Counted from the stretch's first letter, positions 8,185-16,081 are shown. The stretch is 28,401 nt of DNA from CAVTWS01 sp964390555 (GCA_964390555.1 CAYMJU010000192.1:1-28401); one strand, 5' to 3'. Numbers and translations: made by a program. Notes: generated by a model from the sequence alone, not told the origin.

Positions 8185-9465
8185 TCACGGGCCGAGCAGC
8201 GCCGCGGGCACGACGGCGATGCCGTCGGGGCGGCGGTAGGCCCGGTCGCCGGTCGACACGATGATCCGGTCGCCGACCAGCCCGGGATCGACCGCGCTGA
8301 GCAGCCAGTTCAGGTTCTTGGCGTGCCCGTCGTGGACGGTGGCCGCGAGCGTGGTGTCGACGGCGACCAGCCGGCCGTCGGCGCCCTCGACGAGCAGATC
8401 GATGACGCGATCGCCGCTGATCGCTCCCAGGTGTCGAACCGCGGCGCGGGCCGGCTGGGCGTAGACGCGAAGCGACAGCGTTACCAGGGACTCGAACAAG
8501 ATGGCGAACCGGGACCTCCGCACGAAGGTGCCGGGGGATCGCAGCGTCGGGCGACGCAGATCGTCGGCGCTCAGTCCGAGCGCGTGGGCGGCGAGCGCGG
8601 GGTCGGTCACCTGGTGCTTCAGGCTGTGCCGGCCACGCTTGGAGACGCGCAAGACCGGATTGCGCAGATCGAGAACCGGGTCGATGACGAACATTCGGCT
8701 CACCATGTCGCGATAGGCGATCATCGTGGCGTCTGACGGGCGGGCCCCGGACTCGCTACCGGCCCCTTCCGCGATCGCCCAGATCGCCCGCGACGTCGAC
8801 ACCGCATCGAGGTACGCGGCGAGAAACGCTCGGAAGGTGCCCTGGCGCACGACCCGCCGGCCGATGGCGGTGGCGTCGCGTTCGAACTGGGCCAGGTAGT
8901 CGTCGAGGGCGACGCCACGCTCGGCCGGGTCGACCGACCGGATGCCAGGGAGCCCCGACGCCACGATCTCGTCGGCGTAGTCCCCGAGGGTCACCGTGCA
9001 GGCGCCATCGATCGGTCCCCGGTTCCCGGCGAGCAGGGCCGCGAGACTGACCGTTGGGGCTTCGGGCAGCCCGCGCTCGGCCAGGCTGAGCGGGTGCATG
9101 TGCACGTGGACGATGCCATCGCGCTCACTCGTCTTGCGGGGGTGCATGGCCTGGCCATCGGCGGTGAGCACGAAGCGCCCGGGGGCGCGCTGGCGATCGA
9201 TGCTCCGGCGGACCAAGTCGTAGGAGTGGCCGTCGAGTATCCAGTCGTCGACCAGGATCGGCGACGCGTCGGTGTCGAACCGTCGAGGCTCGAGCGTGAA
9301 GCCGGCGCGCGTGGCCGGGTCGCCGACGTCGTGAACGGTCGCGGCCCGTCGGCGGGCGGTCGACGTCTTCCCTACACCGACCATCCCGGCGATGGCGACG
9401 GCCGGCCAATGCGCGAGCAGCGCGTCGAGTTCGTCGTCGAGGATACGCCGCCGATAATCCGTCAC
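8185..9465 (-). CDS. AAA_14 / DUF4143-type ATPase
   Basis: 426 residues. The P-loop AIAGMVGVGKTS has the Walker A motif at residues 27-34; Walker B is ILVDDW (70-75). The next stretch, LVRRSIDRQRAPGRFVLTAD, is the sensor-like region of AAA_14 proteins, which usually reads LTGSA. The middle is helical. The C-terminal DUF4143 part has the restriction-nuclease-like layout around VIDLLVEGADGRLVAVDTT (about 355-372), but VDTT stands where family members usually have EVK, so the acid-x-lysine pair appears lost. The start must be GTG 9465, because an in-frame TAG lies at 9475-9477; GGAGG directly abuts the start, so leaderless initiation is possible. Such ATPases are common, often transferred and poorly understood. 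No toxin partner lies beside it. Confidence 0.82.
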   Translation of the reverse strand: MTDYRRRILDDELDALLAHWPAVAIAGMVGVGKTSTARRRAATVHDVGDPATRAGFTLEPRRFDTDASPILVDDWILDGHSYDLVRRSIDRQRAPGRFVLTADGQAMHPRKTSERDGIVHVHMHPLSLAERGLPEAPTVSLAALLAGNRGPIDGACTVTLGDYADEIVASGLPGIRSVDPAERGVALDDYLAQFERDATAIGRRVVRQGTFRAFLAAYLDAVSTSRAIWAIAEGAGSESGARPSDATMIAYRDMVSRMFVIDPVLDLRNPVLRVSKRGRHSLKHQVTDPALAAHALGLSADDLRRPTLRSPGTFVRRSRFAILFESLVTLSLRVYAQPARAAVRHLGAISGDRVIDLLVEGADGRLVAVDTTLAATVHDGHAKNLNWLLSAVDPGLVGDRIIVSTGDRAYRRPDGIAVVPAALLGP

Positions 9466-9516
9466 CTCCGCACGCTACCCGCTCCCGCGCCCCCGGATGA
9501 CGCCCGAAAATGCCTG

Positions 9517-9567
9517 CGAATAACGCGAATTCGCCTACCGTAGAGGTAGGCGAATTCGCGTTATTCG
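9517..9567 (-). terminator. Perfect 23-bp hairpin at the end of ogt
   Basis: Arms 9517-9539 and 9545-9567 are exact inverted copies around a 5-base loop (9540-9544). Each arm contains GCGAATTCGC, itself a palindrome. On the minus strand the hairpin starts within the last codon of ogt and contains its TAA stop (9561-9563); TTTT follows about 6 bases after the stem. That fits a strong intrinsic terminator of the ada-alkA/ogt operon. The length and perfection exceed a usual terminator, so a REP-like or palindromic mobile element is the alternative. Confidence 0.65.
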
Positions 9568-10082
9568 GGTGGGCGGGTCGTGGCGAGGGTGTGGCGTTCG
9601 TGGTCGAGGAGCCAGGCCTTGATGTCGGTACCTGCCGCGAAGCCGGTGAGGGAGCCGTCGGAGCCGACGACCCGGTGGCACGGCACGACGATGCTGATCG
9701 GGTTGCGGCCGTTGGCGGCGCCGATCGCCCGCACCGCTTTGGGGTGACCGATCCGGCGGGCCTGCTCGCCATAGGACACCGTCTGCCCGTAGGGGATCGT
9801 TCGCAGCGCCTGCCACGCCGATCGTTGGAAGTCGGTGCCGACCGGGTCGAGCGGCAGGTCGAAGTCCTGGCGGCTCCCGGCGAAGTACTCGCCGAGTTGC
9901 TCGGCGGCTGCGACGAGAAACGGATGGTCGGGCGAGTCGGTGGCACGATCGCCGCCGAAGCGGACCCGCTCGCTCTCGCCGTCGACGTCCCACAGCACGG
10001 CGCGCAGCCCGGTGTCGGTGGCGACGAGGGTCAGCGGCCCGACGGGCGAGTCGATCGTGGTCTGGTAACGGGTGGTCGTCAT
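9561..10082 (-). CDS. ogt: Methylated-DNA--protein-cysteine S-methyltransferase
   Basis: 173 residues. Suicide DNA-repair protein that moves the methyl group of O6-methylguanine (and O4-methylthymine) to its own cysteine. The active site PCHRV places the acceptor at C135, followed by GSDGSLTGFAAGTDIKAWLLDHE as in Ogt/MGMT. The helix-turn-helix segment (about QALRTIPYGQTVSYGEQARRIG) and the Arg-finger region NGRNPISIVVPCH are intact. The start ATG 10082 overlaps the stop of the upstream Ada-AlkA gene as ATGA (10079-10082), so the two are translationally coupled. The stop lies inside a 23-bp hairpin. Confidence 0.96.
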   Translation of the reverse strand: MTTTRYQTTIDSPVGPLTLVATDTGLRAVLWDVDGESERVRFGGDRATDSPDHPFLVAAAEQLGEYFAGSRQDFDLPLDPVGTDFQRSAWQALRTIPYGQTVSYGEQARRIGHPKAVRAIGAANGRNPISIVVPCHRVVGSDGSLTGFAAGTDIKAWLLDHERHTLATTRPPE

Positions 10083-11533
10083 AACGAGCTCCAGAGGTGA
10101 TGAAGGGCGTAGCTGCGCCACGGGCGCCAGCTCTCGGTGCGGTGAGCGATCTCGGTCGGGGTGCCGGCGATCCCCGCGGCGGCGAGACCGTGGCGCACTC
10201 CGAGGTCGGTGGGCAGGAACGTGTCGGGATGGCCGAGCGCTCGCATCACGACGTAGCCGGCGGTCCATGGACCGATACCCCGAAGGTTCACGAGTGCCGC
10301 AGTGAGCGTTTCGGGGTCGGCGCCCGGATCGATCGTGATCGTGCCGTCAGCGACGGCGCGACACGCCGCCCGCAGAGCCCGGCGGCGCGACACCGGCATG
10401 GCGAGGTGGTCGTCGGGTATGTCGGCGAGCGTCGCCGCGTCGGGGAAGCGGTGGGTGAGGCCGTCGAGGGGCCGGTCGATCGGCTTGCCGTGGGCGGCCA
10501 CGAGCCGACCGGCGAGCGTGCGAGCACCCGCGACCGACACCTGCTGGCCGAGGATCGCCCGTACCAGCACCTCGGCGCCGTCGACGTGGCCGGGTGATCG
10601 CAGACCCGGACGAGCGGCGACGAGGGGACCCAACGCTGGGTCGTCGCCGAGGTGGTCATCGACAGCTCGCGGGTCGGCGTCGAGATCGAGCAGGCGGCGA
10701 CAGCGCTGCACGGCGGTCGCCACGTCGCGGGTGTCATCGACTCGCAGCGCGCATGAAACGTGGTCATCGCCCGGCGCGAGCTCGACGGTGCCGGCGCCGT
10801 GGGGCAGGTCGAGCACCCGAGCGTACGTGAGCGAAGCGACGTCGAATCGCTCGACACCGGCGACCGCCCGCTCGCCGAGGAACCGGAAGAGGGGCGCGGC
10901 GCTGATGGGCGTGCGGAAGGGGAGCCGAAGGTGGATGCCGGTCCCGGTCGCGTCGGTTCCTCGGCGCGAGAGGCGCAGGTCGGTCGGGGTCGAGGCGAAC
11001 ACCTCGCGGATCGTGTCGTTGAACTGGCGCACGCTCGCGAACCCGGCCGCGAAGGCCACGTCGGTGATCGGCATGGTCGTGGTCTCGATGAGCGTCCGAG
11101 CGGTGTGGGCCCGCTGGGCGCGGGCGAGGGCGATCGGCCCGGCGCCGACCTCGCCCGTGAGCAGCCGGTTGAGATGACGTTCGCTGTAGCTCAACCGCCG
11201 GGCGAGCCCCGGCACGCCTTCTCGGTCCACGACGCCGTCGGCGATGAGCCGCATCGCCCGGCCGACCACGTCGGCACGGCTGTTCCATTCCGGCGATCCC
11301 GGCGACGCGTCGGGCCGGCACCGCTTGCAGGCCCGGTACCCGCTGAGCTGCGCTGCCGCGGCGGTGGCGTGGAAGGTGACGTTCTGGCGCCGGGGTGTCG
11401 TGGCCGGGCAACTCGGTCGGCAGTAGATCCCCGTGGTGCGCACGGCGGTGAAGAACCATCCGTCGAAGCGGGCGTCGTGGCTCTCGACGATGCGGTAGCA
11501 CCGCTCGTCGTCGAGGTCCCGCGAGGTGAACAT
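10079..11533 (-). CDS. alkA: AdaA-AlkA fusion: methyl-phosphotriester sensor/activator plus 3-methyladenine DNA glycosylase
   Basis: 484 residues in three parts. (1) Ada zinc domain, about 5-80, with C38, C42, C69 and C72, the same spacing and numbering as E. coli Ada; C38 would accept the phosphotriester methyl group. (2) AraC-type helix-turn-helix, about 85-190 (LARRLSYSERHLNRLL, ITDVAFAAGFASVRQFNDTIREVF). (3) AlkA glycosylase, about 200-484, with the helix-hairpin-helix LRGIGPWTAGYVVMRALG and the catalytic aspartate in FLPTDLG (D443). It senses alkylation damage, probably activates its own operon, and removes 3-methyladenine-type bases. The start is ATG 11533, where family proteins begin; an in-frame start 33 bases upstream adds residues with no family match. 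Coupled to ogt. Confidence 0.95.
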   Translation of the reverse strand: MFTSRDLDDERCYRIVESHDARFDGWFFTAVRTTGIYCRPSCPATTPRRQNVTFHATAAAAQLSGYRACKRCRPDASPGSPEWNSRADVVGRAMRLIADGVVDREGVPGLARRLSYSERHLNRLLTGEVGAGPIALARAQRAHTARTLIETTTMPITDVAFAAGFASVRQFNDTIREVFASTPTDLRLSRRGTDATGTGIHLRLPFRTPISAAPLFRFLGERAVAGVERFDVASLTYARVLDLPHGAGTVELAPGDDHVSCALRVDDTRDVATAVQRCRRLLDLDADPRAVDDHLGDDPALGPLVAARPGLRSPGHVDGAEVLVRAILGQQVSVAGARTLAGRLVAAHGKPIDRPLDGLTHRFPDAATLADIPDDHLAMPVSRRRALRAACRAVADGTITIDPGADPETLTAALVNLRGIGPWTAGYVVMRALGHPDTFLPTDLGVRHGLAAAGIAGTPTEIAHRTESWRPWRSYALHHLWSSL

Positions 11534-11646
11534 GGACCCATCATGGCCCGGCCGACACCGAACCACTGGCGGAAATCAGACGTGTACGCGACGAGTAGGA
11601 CGCCGGTCGACAGCGTCGTTTCGATAGGGTCCGAGTTCCACCGATG

Positions 11647-11652
11647 AGGAGG
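11647..11652 (+). promoter_or_regulatory. Strong ribosome binding site
   Basis: AGGAGG followed by a 5-base spacer and ATG 11658. It fixes the start of the zinc alcohol dehydrogenase. Confidence 0.8.
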
Positions 11653-11657
11653 GCCCG

Positions 11658-12590
11658 ATGAAAGCCGTGCGATCGACACCGCCCGCCGTCAGCGTCGTCG
11701 ATGTCGACGAACCCGAGGGCCCGGGCGTCCTGATCGACATCAGCTCGGCGGGCGTGTGCGCGTCGGACTTCATGTACATCGGCTTCGGCAGCACGAAGCT
11801 GCTCGGCCACGAGCTGGCCGGGGTGACCGAGGACGGCCGGGCCGTCGCCATCGAGGCGATCTTCGGGTGCGACGAGTGCGAGCACTGCCTGGCGGGGAGC
11901 CGGAACCTGTGCCACACCACGTCGACCACCGCTCTTGGCGTCATGGTCGACGGCGGCATGAGCGAGTGGTTCCGCGCCCCGGCATCAGCGCTCGTCGATC
12001 TTCCGCCCGGTCTGGCGCTGGCCGACGGCTGCCTGGTCGAGCCGACCGCAGTCGCATGGCACGCTCTCCGTGTTGCGGGGGTCACGCCGGGCTGCCGGGT
12101 CGGCGTGGTCGGCGGCGGCGCCATAGGCCTCATGACCGTCGCCGGAGCGCTCGCCATGGGGGCGGCCGAGGTCGGACTCGAGGCCCGCTACCCGCACCAG
12201 ATCGAGTCGGGCGAACGGTTGGGCGCGAGCCGACCCAGCGGCCTCTACGACGTCGTCATCGAGGCTGCAGGATCGGAGAGCTCGCTGCACAAGTGCACTG
12301 AACTGGCGCGCACCGGTGGCACGATCGGTGTGCTCGGTGTCTTCCCGCCCGGCACAGAGTTCCCGTATCACCCGTGGTTCATGAAGGAGTTGAACGTCAA
12401 GGGTTCGCTCGGGTACTGCACGCACAGCCACGGCCGGGACTTCGTCGATGCCGCGAACCTGCTCGCGACGCACCGCGATCTCGTCGACACGCTGGTGACC
12501 CACCGGTTCCCGATCGATGACGCCGCGGAGGCTTATCGAGTCGCGGCCGACAAATCGACGGGCGCGCTACGCGTGATCGTCGAACCCTGA
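11658..12590 (+). CDS. Zinc-dependent alcohol dehydrogenase (MDR superfamily)
   Basis: 310 residues, short for the family (about 340-380). Catalytic zinc candidates are C34 and H51/E52 (LLGHELAG), with VEPTAVAWHAL carrying the later acidic residue. Four cysteines C71, C74, C77 and C85 (CDECEHCLAGSRNLC) bind the structural zinc. The Rossmann glycine motif is VGGGAIG (151-157). No Asp or Glu is seen at the classical NAD-selecting position after the second strand (EVGLEARYPHQ), which hints at NADP. Oxidises or reduces an alcohol/aldehyde pair of unknown identity. It is divergent from the alkylation-repair operon, and its last 24 bases overlap the convergent orphan gene. Confidence 0.93.
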   Translation: MKAVRSTPPAVSVVDVDEPEGPGVLIDISSAGVCASDFMYIGFGSTKLLGHELAGVTEDGRAVAIEAIFGCDECEHCLAGSRNLCHTTSTTALGVMVDGGMSEWFRAPASALVDLPPGLALADGCLVEPTAVAWHALRVAGVTPGCRVGVVGGGAIGLMTVAGALAMGAAEVGLEARYPHQIESGERLGASRPSGLYDVVIEAAGSESSLHKCTELARTGGTIGVLGVFPPGTEFPYHPWFMKELNVKGSLGYCTHSHGRDFVDAANLLATHRDLVDTLVTHRFPIDDAAEAYRVAADKSTGALRVIVEP

Positions 12591-13136
12591 CAGCCGAGCT
12601 CCGGACCCGGCCCGAGGCCCGGGCCGCGGCGTGCTCGACGCACAGTCGGCTCGACGCAGATCGATCACGACGCCCATCCCCTCGTCGTTCGCGGCGGTGA
12701 GGTCGACGACGGACGGGTCGGGGCCGAGACGGACTGGTTGCAGCACGCCGAGATAGACGAGTTGATCGCACGCATTCGCCAGCAGGTAGTCGTCGAGGTG
12801 ATACGCACCGATGGACTTGGCGTAATCGAGCAGCCGGGACAGATCGAACACGGCTCGCCCGTCGCGCAACAACTCGACATCGACCACTTCGCCCGCCGGG
12901 CTCACGAGGCAGCAGCCTTCGCCCGCGACGTGGTATTCGATGCCCGACCGGGCCCGCCCCGAAGCCGGCAGTGTGCCATCGCGGGTGAGCGTTACGAGCG
13001 ACCTCAGGCCGTGAGCCAAGTCGAACTCGGTGGTGAGCGAGGACCGGAGCGACTCGAGCGCGAGACCGAAGCTCGTGACGAGAGCCGCTGGGGTCGGTGG
13101 ACGAGGGAGTGGTCGCATGTCGATCGGAGCCGACAC
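12567..13136 (-). CDS. Hypothetical protein
   Basis: 189 residues from GTG 13136; ATG 13118 is an alternative, and neither has a clear ribosome binding site. The core runs through LVTLTRDGTLPASG, GIEYHVAGEGCCLVSPAGEVVDVELLRDGRAVFDLSRLLDYAKS and YHLDDYLLANACDQLVYLGVLQPV. The Y-H-x-G-x-G-C stretch followed by EVVDVE resembles the H-G-x-G-C region of DUF6896-like proteins; this is memory-based and weak. No signal peptide or membrane segment. The 3' end overlaps the convergent dehydrogenase by 24 bases, and its promoter region is shared with the divergent crotonase. I assign no function. Confidence 0.7.
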   Translation of the reverse strand: MSAPIDMRPLPRPPTPAALVTSFGLALESLRSSLTTEFDLAHGLRSLVTLTRDGTLPASGRARSGIEYHVAGEGCCLVSPAGEVVDVELLRDGRAVFDLSRLLDYAKSIGAYHLDDYLLANACDQLVYLGVLQPVRLGPDPSVVDLTAANDEGMGVVIDLRRADCASSTPRPGPRAGSGARLSGFDDHA

Positions 13137-13227
13137 GGCTCCCAGGCCACGGGCCGCGCCGGATACGGTGAAACGCTAACCACCACCGTCGCCGCGGCCG
13201 GTGATGGTCCTGATCGGGGGTAGTCCA

Positions 13228-14070
13228 GTGGTCGACGAGGATCTCGGTGTCGTGCGTTATGAGCGCGACCCACCGATCGCGCGGATCGTGTTGAACGACC
13301 CCGGCCGGGCGAACGCCCAATCGTCGGACATGGTGTGGCAGGTCGACGAGTGCCTGCGGCGCGCCGCGGCCGACTACGACGTCAAGGTGGTGATCATCAA
13401 GGGTGCCGGCCGCGGCTTCTGTGCCGGCCACGCCATGGGTGGCCCGGACACGTATCCCGAGTTCGGCGAATCGTTCGAACGCATCGGCGGCAACTGGCTC
13501 GGCAGCCGCACACTGTTCCTGTGGCCGACCCTTCGGTTCTACGAGTTCCCGAAGCCGATGATCGCCCAGGTCCACGGGTACGCGATCGGCGGTGGCACGT
13601 ACTGGGCGTACCTCCCCGACATCACGATCGCGTCGGAGGACGCGTTCTTCCAGATGCCGCTCGTGCAGGGCATGGGGTTTCCGGGCGGGGAAACCATGGT
13701 CGAGCCGTGGACGTTCATGAACCGCAAGCGGGCGGCCGAGTACCTCTATACCGCGCAGACGCTCGGCGCCGCCGAGGCTTGCGCCATGGGCCTGATCAAC
13801 CGCGTGGTGCCGCTCGACGAGCTCGAGTCGACCGTCGAGGCCATGGCCGCGCACATCGCTCGGGCGCCGCTGTCGACGTTGATGGGCACCAAGTCGCTGC
13901 TCGTGCGGGCGTGGGATCAGATGGGCATGCGTCAGCACCTCCAGATGTCGGCCGATGTCATGTCGGTGATGGAGTCGACGAGCGACGCCCGCGCCGTGCG
14001 GGAAGAGATGGCAACATCGGGTCGCAAACCCCGCGAGATGGCTGCCGAAGGAGGAACAGGTGAGTCGTGA
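13228..14070 (+). CDS. Divergent enoyl-CoA hydratase/isomerase-family (crotonase) protein
   Basis: 280 residues from GTG 13228, chosen because GGGGG (13216-13220) lies 7 bases upstream; in-frame GTG 13201 and ATG 13204 would add up to nine residues. Crotonase fold: VVIIKGAGRGFCAGH (oxyanion region) and HGYAIGGGTYWAYLPD. Aligned with rat enoyl-CoA hydratase, the two catalytic glutamates E144 and E164 are replaced by Y125 and L145, and the fold carries an insertion (about 72-105). It is therefore unlikely to be an ordinary hydratase. It is coupled to a RidA gene by an 11-base overlap. Related actinobacterial crotonases act in steroid or branched-acid breakdown; the reaction here is unknown. Confidence 0.9.
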   Translation: MVDEDLGVVRYERDPPIARIVLNDPGRANAQSSDMVWQVDECLRRAAADYDVKVVIIKGAGRGFCAGHAMGGPDTYPEFGESFERIGGNWLGSRTLFLWPTLRFYEFPKPMIAQVHGYAIGGGTYWAYLPDITIASEDAFFQMPLVQGMGFPGGETMVEPWTFMNRKRAAEYLYTAQTLGAAEACAMGLINRVVPLDELESTVEAMAAHIARAPLSTLMGTKSLLVRAWDQMGMRQHLQMSADVMSVMESTSDARAVREEMATSGRKPREMAAEGGTGES

Positions 14071-14443
14071 CGTAGTGACTGGCGGACCGCCCGCGCTCGG
14101 GCCGTACTCCCCGGCCGTGCGCGACGGCGATCGGTTGTTCTGTTCGGGCCAGACGCCGATCGACCCGGCGACCGGCTCGCTCGTCGAGGGCGACGTGGCG
14201 GCGCAAGCCAAACGGTGCCTCGACAACCTGGCGCTGGTGCTTGAGGCGGCCGGAGCGTCCCTCGACGACGCGTTGAAGGTGAACGTCTACCTCGTCGACA
14301 TGGCCGACTTCCCGGCCGTGAACGCCGTCTACGCCCAGACGTTCGAGGAACCGTATCCGGCTCGAACCACGGTGGCCGTCGCCGCGTTGCCCATGGGTGC
14401 CCGCATCGAGATCGAACTCGTCGCCCGGATCCCGCTCACGTGA
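14060..14443 (+). CDS. RidA family enamine/imine deaminase-like protein
   Basis: 127 residues, full family length. Ends with the diagnostic PYPARTTVAVAALPMGARIEIELVA; R102 matches the substrate-carboxylate arginine (R105 in E. coli RidA), and the following E-x-E supplies the usual acidic residue. An early glycine-tyrosine region (GPYSPAVRDGDRLFCSGQTPIDPATG) is also conserved. The family hydrolyses reactive 2-aminoacrylate-type enamines, or in other members acts on pathway intermediates. The start is GTG 14060 with AAGGAGG at 14048-14054. It overlaps the crotonase by 11 bases, so a pathway-specific rather than housekeeping role is plausible. Confidence 0.95.
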   Translation: MSRDVVTGGPPALGPYSPAVRDGDRLFCSGQTPIDPATGSLVEGDVAAQAKRCLDNLALVLEAAGASLDDALKVNVYLVDMADFPAVNAVYAQTFEEPYPARTTVAVAALPMGARIEIELVARIPLT

Positions 14444-15242
14444 CGAGCAGCTGATGGAAGCGGCGGGCCGCGGCGAGATAACCCATCGTTCCGAGCGCCA
14501 GCAGGTACCCGACGTGAACGACCAAGCCGAGCTCTACATGGCCGAGGACGAGTGACCGGACCAGCGCGACGCCGTGGTACAGCGGCAACACCTGCACCAC
14601 GATCTGGAGCGGCCGGCTGTAGGTGTCGAGCGGGAAGAACGTGGTGGAGAACACGAACATCGGCAGGTAGGCCACGGTGATCCACGTGAAGTCCTCCCAC
14701 GACCGCATGAACGTGGACCCGAGCAGTCCGGCGCCGGCCGACGCGAACGCGATCACCACCGTCGTCGGCACCACCAGCACTGCCCACCACGACTCGACGA
14801 GCCCCATGGCCACCATCACGCCGAGGAACATCGACGAGTACATCGCCCCGCGCATCACCGCCCAGGCGAGCTCTCCGAGAGCGATGTCGCTGGGCGACAT
14901 GGGCGTGGCGAGCATGGCGTCGTAGGTCTTGGAGTACTTGAGCTTCTCGAACACGTTGTACGTAGCGTCGATCAGCGCGCCGTTCATCGCCGCGGCGGCG
15001 AGCGTGCCGGGCGCCACGAACATTCGGTATTCGAACTGGCGCCCGCCGAACTCGACGAGGCCGATCAACTCACCGATCCCCACGCCGATCGAGAGCAGGT
15101 AGAACAGCGGCTCGAAGAATCCCGAGAGCATCCAGCGCCAGCCGCGGAAGCCGACGATGACGTTTCGCTCGACCACGCGCGCCGAGCGCCGACCGCCGAG
15201 GCCCGTGCGAGCGGGGCGCCCGCGAGCCGCCAGACCGATCAT
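14436..15242 (-). CDS. ABC-2 type transporter permease (NodJ/DrrB-like)
   Basis: 268 residues. A cytoplasmic N-terminus with VVERNVIVGFRGW is followed by about six hydrophobic helices. The conserved ABC-2 stretch is FVAPGTLAAAAMNGALIDATYNVFEKLKYSKTYDAMLATPMSPSDIALGE, and the last loop has LPLYHGVALVRSLVLG, as in NodJ-like permeases. The start ATG 15242 overlaps the stop of the preceding permease as ATGA (15239-15242). The 3' end overlaps the convergent RidA gene by 8 bases. With its neighbours it forms a heteromeric exporter of an unknown lipid, drug or saccharide. Confidence 0.92.
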   Translation of the reverse strand: MIGLAARGRPARTGLGGRRSARVVERNVIVGFRGWRWMLSGFFEPLFYLLSIGVGIGELIGLVEFGGRQFEYRMFVAPGTLAAAAMNGALIDATYNVFEKLKYSKTYDAMLATPMSPSDIALGELAWAVMRGAMYSSMFLGVMVAMGLVESWWAVLVVPTTVVIAFASAGAGLLGSTFMRSWEDFTWITVAYLPMFVFSTTFFPLDTYSRPLQIVVQVLPLYHGVALVRSLVLGHVELGLVVHVGYLLALGTMGYLAAARRFHQLLVT

Positions 15243-16081
15243 GGCGTGAGCACCCGCTGATACGTGCGGTTCGCGATGGTGACCCCCGCGGCGGCGAGTG
15301 CTACCAGGTAGGCGGTGTGCCCGCCGACGGCCGCCAGATCGGCGGCCGAACCCAGTTCGCGGCGTGAGATCTCGGTCCCGTGCCACAGCGGCGTGATCCA
15401 GCCGACGATGCGAACGGCGAGCGGCAACTGCTCGAACGGGAAGTACGTGCCGCCGAACAGGCTGAGCGGGATGATCACGTAGCGGAACAGGTCGGCGAAA
15501 TCGCCGTCGGCCTCGACGGTGACCGACCACGACATGATCGGCGCCGCCGTTGCCACTCCTGTGAGGACCCCGGCCGGGATCGCGATCAGCGTTGTCGCCG
15601 ACGAGATTCCGCCGATGGCCGCGGCGACCGCGAAGAAGGCCACGGCCACCACCGTGAGGTACAGCACCATGTACGCCAAGTGGCCGGTCACGATGTCGAC
15701 GGTGCGGAGAGGGGTGGCGGCCATGGCGTGGTAGCACCGGCTCCACTTCACGGCTCCCATCACCGGGTAGCACGACAACGTGGCGGCGGCGAGGAAGCAA
15801 CTGGCGACGAGCATGCCAGGAGCGACGAACTCGAGGTAGTCGCCGCCGACGCGGTCGCTGCGGGCCCCTTCGTCGACGAGCGTGCCGACGCCGAGACCCA
15901 TGCCGGCCAGGAACACGACCGGGCTCAGCAGGCTGGTGACGACCGTACCGCTCCACGTGCGCCGGTACCAGGTGAGCCAGAACGCCAGCGCCATGCGCCA
16001 CATGCCGCGGCTCGCCGTCGACGTCGACGTCGACGTCGACGGCGCCCGCGGCGCCGGTGCGACCGTGGCCGGGTTACTCAT
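15239..16081 (-). CDS. ABC-2 type transporter permease (NodJ/DrrB-like)
   Basis: 280 residues from ATG 16081, which overlaps the ATPase stop by 8 bases. The open frame reaches further upstream, but only inside the ATPase gene. The first 25 residues are a Pro/Ser/Thr tail with STSTSTSTA, encoded by four copies of GTCGAC. Then come MWRMALAFWLTWYRRTWSGTVVTSLLSPVVFLAGMGLGVGTL and five further hydrophobic segments. VAPGMLVASCFLAAATLSCYPVMGAVKWSRCYHAMAATPL matches the same region in the downstream permease, so the two are paralogous partners, likely forming a heterodimer. Confidence 0.92.
   Translation of the reverse strand: MSNPATVAPAPRAPSTSTSTSTASRGMWRMALAFWLTWYRRTWSGTVVTSLLSPVVFLAGMGLGVGTLVDEGARSDRVGGDYLEFVAPGMLVASCFLAAATLSCYPVMGAVKWSRCYHAMAATPLRTVDIVTGHLAYMVLYLTVVAVAFFAVAAAIGGISSATTLIAIPAGVLTGVATAAPIMSWSVTVEADGDFADLFRYVIIPLSLFGGTYFPFEQLPLAVRIVGWITPLWHGTEISRRELGSAADLAAVGGHTAYLVALAAAGVTIANRTYQRVLTP
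16017..16040. repeat. Four tandem copies of the hexamer GTCGAC
   Basis: Exact (GTCGAC)x4 inside the permease gene, coding the Ser-Thr alternation near its N-terminus. The unit is palindromic. Hexamer changes would keep frame, so its length could vary between strains. Confidence 0.85.

Noticed and set aside
11607..11630. TCGACA and TAGGGT as a promoter for the alcohol dehydrogenase
   Set aside because: The spacer is 12 bases rather than about 17, so the pair is not credible as a sigma-70 promoter.
12397..14226. 609-codon open frame on the minus strand
   Set aside because: Antisense to the dehydrogenase end, the crotonase and RidA, all with clear family motifs; its own translation is Arg/His-rich and featureless.
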